25,645 nucleotides of DNA. It comes from a virus. The position numbers were made by a program, and so were the translations under genes. The notes beneath the pieces are model-generated. The model worked only from the letters and a program-made list of their open reading frames with translations. It did not search any database and was not told the origin of the DNA. Below, piece after piece: positions 20,341 through 25,645 of this stretch (the first letter of the stretch is position 1; every line of letters starts with the position of its first letter). Location: positions 1 to 25,645 of the IMG/VR virus record IMGVR_UViG_3300021963_000590, one strand, 5' to 3'.

Positions 20341-21015
20341 CTAATTAGAGACGAATTTGTTGTAAAAGTCAATGCGTCCCTTTGTCTTCTGCTCGCCCTC
20401 GATAATCCCCTGGCAGACCCAGCGCGTTCCTCCTTTGAGCTTCTTGATCGCCGCCTTGGTAGCGCAAGTAAGGTCGTCGGCGCACTTGGTCGTGACGTCG
20501 GGATGCCACCGGCTATTGAACATGAAGTATCCCCGGTCAACCGATCCGGGCGCGGACGTGTTCCCTGCCGAATTCCGCATGCTGACCCCGAACGAGCTTT
20601 CGCAATCGGCGAGCGCCAAAAGGTACGGGATATCCTTGACCCCCTCGGCCTTGGCGATGGCCACGATCTTGTTGGCGACCTCAATCTGTTTCTTGGAATG
20701 CTTGGGGCTGAACGGCTTATGGTATGCGGCCTGCTTGGCCTTCGGCTTCCGGCTTTCCTCCCAAGCCTTCCATTCGGCGTCCAGCTCCGGCGTGGAACAG
20801 CGCCACTCCGTAGCCCCTACCTTCGGCCAAGCGCACCCCGTGTCCGCTTTCTGGACATCGGCCGCCACCGGGAGCGTATTGCCGCCCACAGAGGCTTCCA
20901 CGGGCTTCAAAAGCCCGACGACGATGGAATGCGCGGCGAACACGAAATACCCGCCGATGAATACCGTGGCGATACCCCGCTCAAGGCGAGGGCGCATCTT
21001 GGAAAGAAAGGGCAT
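20341..21015 (-). CDS. Membrane-anchored lytic transglycosylase/endolysin
   Basis: A 224-residue protein. A basic N-terminus and a hydrophobic segment at about residues 14-36 (GIATVFIGGYFVFAAHSIVVGLL in pieces) anchor it in the inner membrane. A linker with two cysteines (C61, C73) follows. The C-terminal domain is SLT-like: KIVAIAKAEGVKDIPYLLAL, then ADCESSFGVSMRNSAGNTSA with the probable catalytic E139, and YFMFNSRWHPDV. It would cut the glycan strands of peptidoglycan. Similar domains are frequent in Patescibacteria and their viruses. Export by a signal anchor means it may not need a holin. It lies ten bases after a 40-residue gene behind promoter P4. Confidence 0.75.
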   Translation of the reverse strand: MPFLSKMRPRLERGIATVFIGGYFVFAAHSIVVGLLKPVEASVGGNTLPVAADVQKADTGCAWPKVGATEWRCSTPELDAEWKAWEESRKPKAKQAAYHKPFSPKHSKKQIEVANKIVAIAKAEGVKDIPYLLALADCESSFGVSMRNSAGNTSAPGSVDRGYFMFNSRWHPDVTTKCADDLTCATKAAIKKLKGGTRWVCQGIIEGEQKTKGRIDFYNKFVSN

Positions 21016-21024
21016 ACAGGCTGG

Positions 21025-21147
21025 TTATTTGGCGAGGACGGCGTGGAGGGCGACGAGGCGCTTGTATTCCTCCGTGCCGGTCTGGCCTTCGATAATAAGG
21101 GTGTCGATCCGTTCATTGACCATCTTGAGCGTCTGGGACTTGTTCAT
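21025..21147 (-). CDS. Very small helical protein, first gene behind P4
   Basis: A 40-residue protein, MNKSQTLKMVNERIDTLIIE then GQTGTEEYKRLVALHAVLAK. Helical and charged; no family recognised. It starts about 28 bases after the expected P4 transcription start, with the leader AAATAACCAAAACAAAT, and ends ten bases before the transglycosylase start. Clean spacing on both sides makes it a likely real gene; it might be a regulator or partner of the lysis protein. Confidence 0.6.
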   Translation of the reverse strand: MNKSQTLKMVNERIDTLIIEGQTGTEEYKRLVALHAVLAK

Positions 21148-21181
21148 ATTTGTTTTGGTTATTTGTTTAGCTTACATCTAT

Positions 21182-21210
21182 ATTATGACACGTTAGGGCT
21201 AACATGTCAA
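21182..21210 (-). promoter_or_regulatory. Promoter-operator P4
   Basis: Minus strand: TTGACA (21210-21205), 17 bases, CATAAT (21187-21182). The palindrome half-sites TGACATGTTA and TAACGTGTCA surround GCCC (21186-21209). It drives the 40-residue gene and the transglycosylase. It marks the boundary with the plus-strand island. Confidence 0.75.
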
Positions 21211-21398
21211 TTATAGCTAAACAAAGAGCTACAAGCGGAACCCACGGATTATCCACCCCTGTGGGCAAGTCCGAACCCTTGCTTATTCGACGCGTTAGGC
21301 GTATCTTGACCTCAGCCTATGAGAGCGGCTATGATCGTAACGGATACGAAAACGGTATCCGCCTCTATCCTCTCCATCTCCAAGATGGCAGAGCTTAG
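21204..21398 (+). CDS. Possible plus-strand small protein next to the P4 operator
   Basis: A 64-codon frame, MSIIAKQRATSGTHGLSTPV then GKSEPLLIRRVRRILTSAYE and SGYDRNGYENGIRLYPLHLQ, ending DGRA. It stops ten bases before a long hairpin with a T-run on the plus strand, as a real gene would. Against it, the ATG lies inside the P4 operator palindrome, no plus-strand promoter is clear, and codon use differs from the minus-strand genes (more TAT, GAT, CGT). If real it would be divergently placed to the lysis block, with its start hidden by the operator. Confidence 0.35.
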   Translation: MSIIAKQRATSGTHGLSTPVGKSEPLLIRRVRRILTSAYESGYDRNGYENGIRLYPLHLQDGRA

Positions 21399-21408
21399 CC
21401 GCTTTCAC

Positions 21409-21443
21409 GCAAAAGCCCGCTCTTAAAAGGCGGGTTTTTGCGT
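21409..21443. terminator. Long bidirectional terminator-like hairpin
   Basis: CGCAAAAGCCCGC pairs over 13 positions (one G-U) with GCGGGTTTTTGCG around a nine-base loop. There are A- and T-rich arms on both strands, so it can end transcription in either direction. It separates the 21204-21398 frame from a noncoding stretch. Confidence 0.7.
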
Positions 21444-21591
21444 TTCGCCGGGCTCGTGCTCCACCTGCATGATGGGGGGCGAAATAGGTCAAAGTTCCCA
21501 TTAAGAAAGCGTGGCAACATGCCTCCAGCCTCATTACGCTGGCTTGTTGTGAGAATGCAGAATGTTAAATGGCACGGCCTGGGAGAAGGTA

Positions 21592-21704
21592 GGCAACCCG
21601 TTACAACCCGTAACGCTTTGCCGAGGCCCAACTGCTCCCTGCTTCACCGAAAAGGTGTCGACTTAGTAGCTGCCAGCTTCCTCCAGCCGGTTACGACCCG
21701 TAAC
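21592..21704. repeat. Paired inverted repeats GTTAC-RACCC-GTAAC, 90 bases apart
   Basis: GTTACAACCCGTAAC at 21600-21614 and GTTACGACCCGTAAC at 21690-21704 differ by one base and start exactly 90 bases apart. Each is also two 10-base direct repeats of the type CRRCCSGTWA. The first is flanked by GGCAA/TTGCC arms. Such pairs are typical of protein-binding operators or iterons. Confidence 0.6.
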
Positions 21705-21757
21705 CAGCGGAATGGACCAAGGAAGTGCATCAGTCCCTGAACCCCCTAACACACAAT

Positions 21758-21777
21758 GGGAGGGGGTAGGGGGAGGG
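21758..21777 (+). other. G-quadruplex-capable tract
   Basis: Four G runs, GGG-A-GGGGG-TA-GGGGG-A-GGG, with one- or two-base loops. The CCCCCTA at 21742-21748 can instead pair with TAGGGGG at 21767-21773, so a hairpin competes with the quadruplex. Confidence 0.55.
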
Positions 21778-21832
21778 CTGTGCCAACGCCAACCAGCTCT
21801 ATTATCTCGCTTGTTAGCAAAATACCCCTTCT

Positions 21833-22033
21833 ATGGTGTGCCGTTCCTGTGGCGCGGATATGCGCTTGAAACAAAGGACCGTTTGGCCTGAAAGGCTAAA
21901 GCGCCAAGCCTACTTCTTCACGGCTTGGTGGCTCTGCCCTTCCGGGCACATCGTCAACATCGAAAGCGAAAAGCATTGGCCTTCCGAATTCGATTCCTTA
22001 TGCCCTAACAAACCGACGGAATCATTCCTATGA
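21833..22033 (+). CDS. Plus-strand zinc-ribbon protein
   Basis: A 66-residue protein, MVCRSCGADMRLKQRTVWPE then RLKRQAYFFTAWWLCPSGHI and VNIESEKHWPSEFDSLCPNK. CRSC with C-P-S-G-H makes a four-ligand zinc ribbon, typical of small conserved phage or host proteins. It is read against the direction of almost every other gene. Its stop overlaps the start of the next plus-strand gene (ATGA), which supports both as real. No specific function is recognised. Confidence 0.65.
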   Translation: MVCRSCGADMRLKQRTVWPERLKRQAYFFTAWWLCPSGHIVNIESEKHWPSEFDSLCPNKPTESFL

Positions 22034-22134
22034 CCTGCATGTTCTGCAATACGCCAACCACATGGAAGATCATCGAGACGGACGACAACCTGATCGCCCT
22101 CTGCTCTAAACACGAATCGTTCGACTTGCTATAG
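22030..22134 (+). CDS. Plus-strand mini zinc protein with in-frame amber and 21-codon extension
   Basis: A 34-residue protein, MTCMFCNTPTTWKIIETDDN then LIALCSKHESFDLL. CMFC with C-x-x-H gives a minimal zinc site. After the TAG at 22132 the same frame continues for 21 codons (SPDLYGIPVLDKSQAGLRHR plus K) to TAA at 22200, and a terminator follows 17 bases later. The extension reads like protein, so amber readthrough or a recent nonsense mutation is possible. The start overlaps the upstream stop by four bases. Confidence 0.55.
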   Translation: MTCMFCNTPTTWKIIETDDNLIALCSKHESFDLL

Positions 22135-22217
22135 TCTCCCGACCTGTACGGGATTCCTGTCCTCGACAAGAGCCAGGCCGGTCTAAGACACCGGAAGTAA
22201 TCCCCAAAGCAACGGAG

Positions 22218-22240
22218 CCCCGGATAACATCTGGGGTTTT
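22218..22240 (+). terminator. Rho-independent terminator of the plus-strand pair
   Basis: CCCCGGAT pairs with ATCTGGGG (one G-U) around AAC, followed by TTTT. It stands 17 bases after the end of the amber-extended frame. A second small hairpin, CCGGT-CTAAGAC-ACCGG, precedes it. Confidence 0.65.
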
Positions 22241-22242
22241 GG

Positions 22243-22251
22243 TTATCCACA
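22243..22251 (+). promoter_or_regulatory. DnaA-box-like site
   Basis: TTATCCACA is a perfect match to the bacterial DnaA box consensus. TTATCCACC near 21249 is a weaker second copy. One good box can occur by chance or as part of a promoter region, so an origin role is unproven. Confidence 0.4.
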
Positions 22252-22256
22252 GACTG

Positions 22257-22440
22257 TTGACAAGTCAGAAATTCCTGTATCATTGTGTGGATGATCGCTC
22301 ACGCCTTCATCTCCTGCAGCCAAAGAAATCGCTAAAACCTAGGGCGGACGCCCGTCCCAATGCCGGTGTAGACGGCAGACGGCCGTAACCGACGCCCCGG
22401 CAAAGTACGCGACGCGTTGCGCGAGAGATCGTGCAACTGA
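22257..22440 (+). ncRNA. Possible plus-strand structured RNA with its own promoter
   Basis: TTGACA (22257-22262) and TATCAT (22278-22283) could be a promoter, though the 15-base spacer is short. The next 150 bases have no gene longer than 14 codons but contain GGGC-GGAC-GCCC and a TGCCGG/CCGGCA outer helix enclosing ACGGC-AGACG-GCCGT, and end at the terminator at 22441. A small structured RNA fits; a leader on the other strand is an alternative, because the stretch also lies after the tail genes. Confidence 0.4.
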
Positions 22441-22469
22441 AAAACAGCCCATTTGCGTGGCTGTTTTTT
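22441..22469. terminator. Bidirectional terminator after the tail genes
   Basis: AAAACAGCC pairs with GGCTGTTTT over nine bases around a nine-base loop, with A and T runs on both sides. It lies 13 bases past the stop of the hub gene on the minus strand and would also end plus-strand transcripts. Confidence 0.8.
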
Positions 22470-22482
22470 AATCCGTCTTTTA

Positions 22483-23565
22483 TTACCCGACGATCTTCGC
22501 CAGCTCGTTCCCGAAGTTGTCCACGACGTCCGCGAGGTTGAGCCGCGCCGTAGACCCGTCGTATTCCACGCGCAGGACGCGCAATACGCCGCTGACCATC
22601 TGCGACGTGTCGCCGCTGATGTTGACGACCTTCACGGTATCCCCCGGCTGGATCGTCTCGATAGGGTAGTTGGAATTCACCACGAGGACGGTCTTGGTGA
22701 ACGGATCCTTGAGACGCGCGACCTCCGCGTTTCCCTTGGCGTCCGCGCTCCCGCTATTCCCGATCCCGGAATCCGAGACGAGAGACATGCGCCGCCCGTA
22801 GTTCGTGATGCTCGTAGCGTCCGAGTACTCCGCGTCCGTCGGACCGCCTCCCCAAGACACCACGACCTTGTTCTTCGTGTCCAGCAGGGACTTGATCGCG
22901 CTGATCGAATCGACGTCCTTTTCCACGGTGAGCCGGTGGTCGGCCGTAACGTCGTTGAATTGGGCGAGATCCACCTGGCCGTTCGCCCGCATCCGCCAAT
23001 ACCAGGTAGACGTGAGGAACTTCGCCGCGCTCGTCACGGCGGCCAAATGCGTCTGCCTGGTGAACGTCTGCGTGATCGATACCCCCGGATTGCCGAGGTT
23101 TTTCGTCAGGAAGGTCGCGCCGTAGATCGTATTCACGTCGTCGATGGCGTCCGAGAAGATCGTGTCCACGTCCGCGCCCGCGTAGGCGACGGCGTAGCTC
23201 CCGGACTTCCAGAGCGAGCGCGAGAGCAGGGCGTCCACCGGGAAAAGGCGCAAACTGAGCGCATTCGTCCCGGCGCTATACGTCCCGGTGATCTCCTCGA
23301 TATGCCCCTGGTACACCAGGACGCCGGTCGGGTTGGCCTCGTTCACGGCATACACCTTCACGAGATCGAACAGGTTGATGCCGTCCGCGTCGCCGTACCC
23401 GAAATCGTCCCACGGAAGCGCGATAGCCAGCGAAAGGTCGCCGCACGGCTTGTTCACCTCGCGGATGATGCGCGGCACGGAAAGCATGATGTCAGCGCCA
23501 AGAACCCGACGGGTAGTGGCTCCCGTCGGGGTAAATACCTTGGCAAAGAACCGCGCCGCCTGCAT
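22483..23565 (-). CDS. Tail hub/baseplate protein (Gp37-like)
   Basis: A 360-residue protein of the siphovirus tail-hub type. It begins MQAARFFAKVFTPTGATTRR, then IREVNKPCGDLSLAIALPWD and LVKVYAVNEANPTGVLVYQG, then a central lectin-like or galactose-binding-like part (TWYWRMRANGQVDLAQFNDV). The end, ETIQPGDTVKVVNISGDTSQ with VLRVLRVEYDGSTARLNLAD, is the typical hub OB/beta domain. The layout matches ReqiPepy6 Gp37-like and gp27-type proteins that cap the tail tube and hold the tip. It starts three bases after the collar gene and ends at a terminator, so it is the last tail gene of the block. Confidence 0.65.
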   Translation of the reverse strand: MQAARFFAKVFTPTGATTRRVLGADIMLSVPRIIREVNKPCGDLSLAIALPWDDFGYGDADGINLFDLVKVYAVNEANPTGVLVYQGHIEEITGTYSAGTNALSLRLFPVDALLSRSLWKSGSYAVAYAGADVDTIFSDAIDDVNTIYGATFLTKNLGNPGVSITQTFTRQTHLAAVTSAAKFLTSTWYWRMRANGQVDLAQFNDVTADHRLTVEKDVDSISAIKSLLDTKNKVVVSWGGGPTDAEYSDATSITNYGRRMSLVSDSGIGNSGSADAKGNAEVARLKDPFTKTVLVVNSNYPIETIQPGDTVKVVNISGDTSQMVSGVLRVLRVEYDGSTARLNLADVVDNFGNELAKIVG

Positions 23566-23568
23566 ACG

Positions 23569-25053
23569 CTAGGTCTTGATGATGAAGTTGATCGAGAGGT
23601 ACGGGTTGAGGATGCTGAACGCGGCACCAGAACCGGCCGATGCGGCCGCCGCCGTAGCGGATGTCGGACCCGTGGTAGAAGACGCGTCATGGAGGCGAAC
23701 CTGGCCTGACGCACCAGACCCGGAGACAGGCACGGAGCCGTTCACGGTGTGGGTGTGCGCCGGCAATTCATTTGTGGTGAGCGTGACGCTCTGCGCGCCG
23801 CCCGTCTGCCCAAGACCCGCAAAGTCCGAATCCGTCTGGTCTTTCCCGACCGGGAAGCGTTGGCGCAAGTCCGGCACGTTGAACGTGGTGGATCCATCGC
23901 CAAGCCCGAACGGACACGTCCGGGCGGTGTGCGTCCCAGATTGACCCCCGGAGGTATTGATGTTCGTCGAGGCGAGCGCGTTCGCTAGCGACGTAGCCAG
24001 CTTGAACGTACCGGCGTCGATCTTCGTCACCCAGTAGCGCGTATTGGCGGAAAGCCCCGTCGGGAGCGCGCCGGTCGTCGTGAGGTATACGGAATCCCCC
24101 GTAGCCAGGCCGTGCGCGACCTTCGTGACCACGCCCGGAGACGCGATGGAGATCGTCACCGTCCCGAGGCTCTGCACGAGCACCGCGAAAAGCGCGGAAT
24201 AGGTCGAGCGCGAGACGGCCTGGCCGTTGCACAAAAGCCATCCGGAAGGCTCGGTATTCGCGGCATACATGGTGACGAACCCGGCCGGAAGCACGGTAAG
24301 GTCGGTGGCGAACGTAGATACCGTCCCCGCGCTGTCCTTCATCTTCAAAGATCCGGATTCAAGATACAGCCAGACATAGCCGGATGGCGGATTTTCGGCC
24401 GGAGCCGCCGCGCATTGCTTCACGAGGTCGTACACCTTCGCGCCGTGGCTCGAGATGGACATCTCGAAGCCGATGGACGTGATCGTCCCCGATCCCGGCA
24501 ATCCGTCTCCCGTGATCTCCACGGCCGTATCCGTCCCGAACGCGCTGGAGCGCACGGTCGCCCGGTACCAAGTGCTGCTGATCTTGTAGAGGATGACGCG
24601 CCCGACGGTGAAGTACGCGGTGTAGTCCGTACCGGCGAACGTGAGCGTATTCGCATCCGTCACGGTAGGCACGACGCCCGGGAACTGCACGATCATGCCG
24701 TCGTCATCGAAACGGCGGCCATGGGTAATGATGTTGTTCATCACGCCCTTCGGCAAATGGATCTCGACGGCCGTATCTGCCGCATGCGTAGCGGCCTGCG
24801 TGGAGTTGTACCCACGGCCTCCGGAGGCGATGGTACACGTCACGGTAGACCCGGAGACGCTAAAGGCGGAGAGGAGGATCTGCTCATTCTCAATCGTGAC
24901 CGTGCATTGGAAGGGCGACGTCATCGTCGCAAGCTGCGATGCGAGCGCCGAGGCGTTGTTGATCTGGAACGTGCCGGACGTCTGCGAGCTCAAAAGCTGC
25001 GCGGACAGCACCCCGGCGAAACGGTCGAGCAGGTAATCAGGTGTGAAAAGCAT
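23569..25053 (-). CDS. Tail-fibre protein with phage tail-collar domain
   Basis: A 494-residue protein. The C-terminal third is a tail-collar domain: MYAANTEPSGWLLCNGQAVS near residue 250, then FNVPDLRQRFPVGKDQTDSD and TTNELPAHTHTVNGSVPVSG with the conserved AHTHxxxG, ending ILNPYLSINFIIKT. An inserted segment (about residues 290-370) has VTKVAHGLATGDSVYLTTTG repeats of the type in fibre shafts. The N-terminal half is Ser/Thr/Ala-rich beta shaft (YNSTQAATHAADTAVEIHLP). Such proteins form receptor-binding fibres at the tail tip. It starts 18 bases after the Dit-like gene. Host range is probably set here. Confidence 0.85.
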   Translation of the reverse strand: MLFTPDYLLDRFAGVLSAQLLSSQTSGTFQINNASALASQLATMTSPFQCTVTIENEQILLSAFSVSGSTVTCTIASGGRGYNSTQAATHAADTAVEIHLPKGVMNNIITHGRRFDDDGMIVQFPGVVPTVTDANTLTFAGTDYTAYFTVGRVILYKISSTWYRATVRSSAFGTDTAVEITGDGLPGSGTITSIGFEMSISSHGAKVYDLVKQCAAAPAENPPSGYVWLYLESGSLKMKDSAGTVSTFATDLTVLPAGFVTMYAANTEPSGWLLCNGQAVSRSTYSALFAVLVQSLGTVTISIASPGVVTKVAHGLATGDSVYLTTTGALPTGLSANTRYWVTKIDAGTFKLATSLANALASTNINTSGGQSGTHTARTCPFGLGDGSTTFNVPDLRQRFPVGKDQTDSDFAGLGQTGGAQSVTLTTNELPAHTHTVNGSVPVSGSGASGQVRLHDASSTTGPTSATAAAASAGSGAAFSILNPYLSINFIIKT

Positions 25054-25071
25054 ATTTTAGTGGTTTTTTCT

Positions 25072-25645
25072 TTATAGGTAGCGGCTGTAGTGCTGTTCGC
25101 TGAACGAGACGGAATACCCGGAGCCCGTGAGCGTGACTACCAGTATGTTATCACCAGCGACGACCTTCGGGATAACGCCGGAGTATTCGACCGCGACGCC
25201 ATTCACCTTCACGGTCTTGTTCTCGCTATCGATCTCGAGCGTATCCCCGTCCGAGAACGCGCGCGTGACCGTGATGCTGTCCCCGTTTTCCTGGTTTTCC
25301 AGGTTGACCGCCGAGAGCGTCCCGGCCGTGACCACGGAAAGCGTGATGACGGGCTCGGTCGGAGCCGTCCCCGCATTTGCGAGGATGAAGTTGGTCGGGC
25401 TCGACGTGATGGCGTAAGGCGCATCCAGGATCGTCCGGTCGAGGTCGCGCCCGTACGGGTGTAGCGACGTGAACTCGATAGAGAACGGACACCAGTCGAT
25501 GTGGTAGTGGTCGCGCCCGTCGAAGATGCCCTCGATATTCGTCGGCCAGCAGTTGTCGAAATACCGCGCCTGTCCGGCGAACGAGATGCGGAGGATCTTC
25601 CCGCCGGTCGCCCCGAGCGCCTTCCGCATGCTGTCCATCAGCGCC
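25072..25645 (-). CDS. Distal tail protein (Dit-like), C-terminal part
   Basis: The frame is open to the right edge; the ATG at 25638 is preceded by sense codons (AL), so the N-terminus is probably outside the window. The visible 190 residues have FAGQARYFDNCWPTNIEGIF with HYHIDWCPFSIEFTSLHPYG, the last strands of a Dit N-terminal domain, then the C-terminal domain FILANAGTAPTEPVITLSVV, ITVTRAFSDGDTLEIDSENK and KVVAGDNILVVTLTGSGYSV. Dit rings connect the tail tube to the hub and fibres encoded next. A Dit-type C-terminal domain alone is secure; the full architecture cannot be seen. Confidence 0.75.
   Translation of the reverse strand, partial: ALMDSMRKALGATGGKILRISFAGQARYFDNCWPTNIEGIFDGRDHYHIDWCPFSIEFTSLHPYGRDLDRTILDAPYAITSSPTNFILANAGTAPTEPVITLSVVTAGTLSAVNLENQENGDSITVTRAFSDGDTLEIDSENKTVKVNGVAVEYSGVIPKVVAGDNILVVTLTGSGYSVSFSEQHYSRYL

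Larger units (their letters stand above)
21444..21832. other. Noncoding stretch with repeats, hairpins and G-quadruplex motif
   Basis: About 390 bases without a convincing gene on either strand; the plus-strand frame through it lacks protein character. It contains the hairpin CCAGC-CTCATTAC-GCTGG within CAACA/TGTTG arms (about 21530-21555), the two GTTAC/GTAAC sites, and a G-rich tract. Two of these features recur in origins and operator regions, so this may be a control or origin region of the genome. Confidence 0.5.

Noticed and set aside
21592-21704. CRISPR array from the repeated GTTAC/GTAAC units
   Set aside because: Only two repeat units, and each unit is only 15 bases; no spacer series or cas gene is visible.
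21438-21740. A 100-codon plus-strand frame after the bidirectional terminator
   Set aside because: It starts inside the terminator hairpin, has no domain character and merely translates the repeats and hairpins of the noncoding stretch.
14918-22200. Genome-wide stop-codon recoding
   Set aside because: TAA, TAG and TGA all end well-placed genes; the amber at 22132 and ochre at 19356 are isolated cases.
23569-23577. CGCTAGGT on the plus strand as a third class-2 promoter
   Set aside because: No -10 box and ATG at the required distance follow it, and it coincides with the stop codon of the collar gene on the other strand.
22453-23709. A 418-codon plus-strand frame opposite the tail hub
   Set aside because: Its low-complexity Arg/Val/Asp content mirrors the hub gene codons on the other strand; no motif or leader supports it.

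Overview
The window is part of a tailed-phage (Caudoviricetes, probably siphovirus-like) genome or prophage. All recognisable head, packaging and tail genes lie on the minus strand, so transcription runs from high to low coordinates. Genes are tightly packed, often with ATGA overlaps, and the DNA is moderately GC-rich. No integrase, polymerase, tape-measure or portal-to-tail connector gene is visible. Both edges cut genes: a distal-tail gene on the right and a membrane-anchored protein on the left. The host is not certain. The SSB and the membrane-anchored transglycosylase look to me like those of Patescibacteria (CPR) and their viruses. Most start codons have an A-rich leader with no Shine-Dalgarno sequence, which also suggests a host with little SD use. 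This is inference.

Layout along transcription (right to left). (i) 25645-22483: tail-tip genes, a Dit-like distal tail protein, a tail-collar-domain fibre and a Gp37-like hub protein, ending at a bidirectional terminator. (ii) 22470-21204: an odd plus-strand/noncoding island with two or three small plus-strand genes, two terminators, a DnaA-box-like site, paired GTTAC/GTAAC repeats, a G-quadruplex motif and a possible structured RNA. (iii) 21210-17763: four minus-strand blocks, each behind a sigma70-like promoter (TTGACA-17 bp-CAYAAT) whose spacer is filled by the same 24-bp palindrome. They cover a membrane-anchored lytic transglycosylase, several unknown small proteins, an HNH-like protein and the entry to the recombination operon. 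(iv) 17753-15453: ERF single-strand annealing protein, YqaJ exonuclease, NinB-like protein and SSB, a complete-looking recombination set. (v) 15418-11393: small proteins (zinc ribbons, TM2, membrane proteins), a RusA-like resolvase and an unusual concentration of structured RNA, including a tRNA-like cloverleaf relic and a GNRA-rich RNA with mutually exclusive helices. (vi) 11363-8369: two ParB-domain proteins, a TET/JBP-like 2OG-Fe(II) dioxygenase, a zinc ribbon and a TET-associated-type glycosyltransferase, a probable DNA-base hypermodification module. (vii) 8348-1: small and large terminase, Mu gp29-like portal, MuF head protein, HeH-domain protein, Mu-I-like protease fused to scaffold, capsid cement protein, major capsid protein and a membrane-anchored protein running off the left edge.

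The most interesting signals are the repeated promoter-operator, two promoters placed exactly for leaderless mRNAs, the RNA cluster at 12.7-13.7 kb, the base-modification island, and the plus-strand island with an in-frame amber extension.
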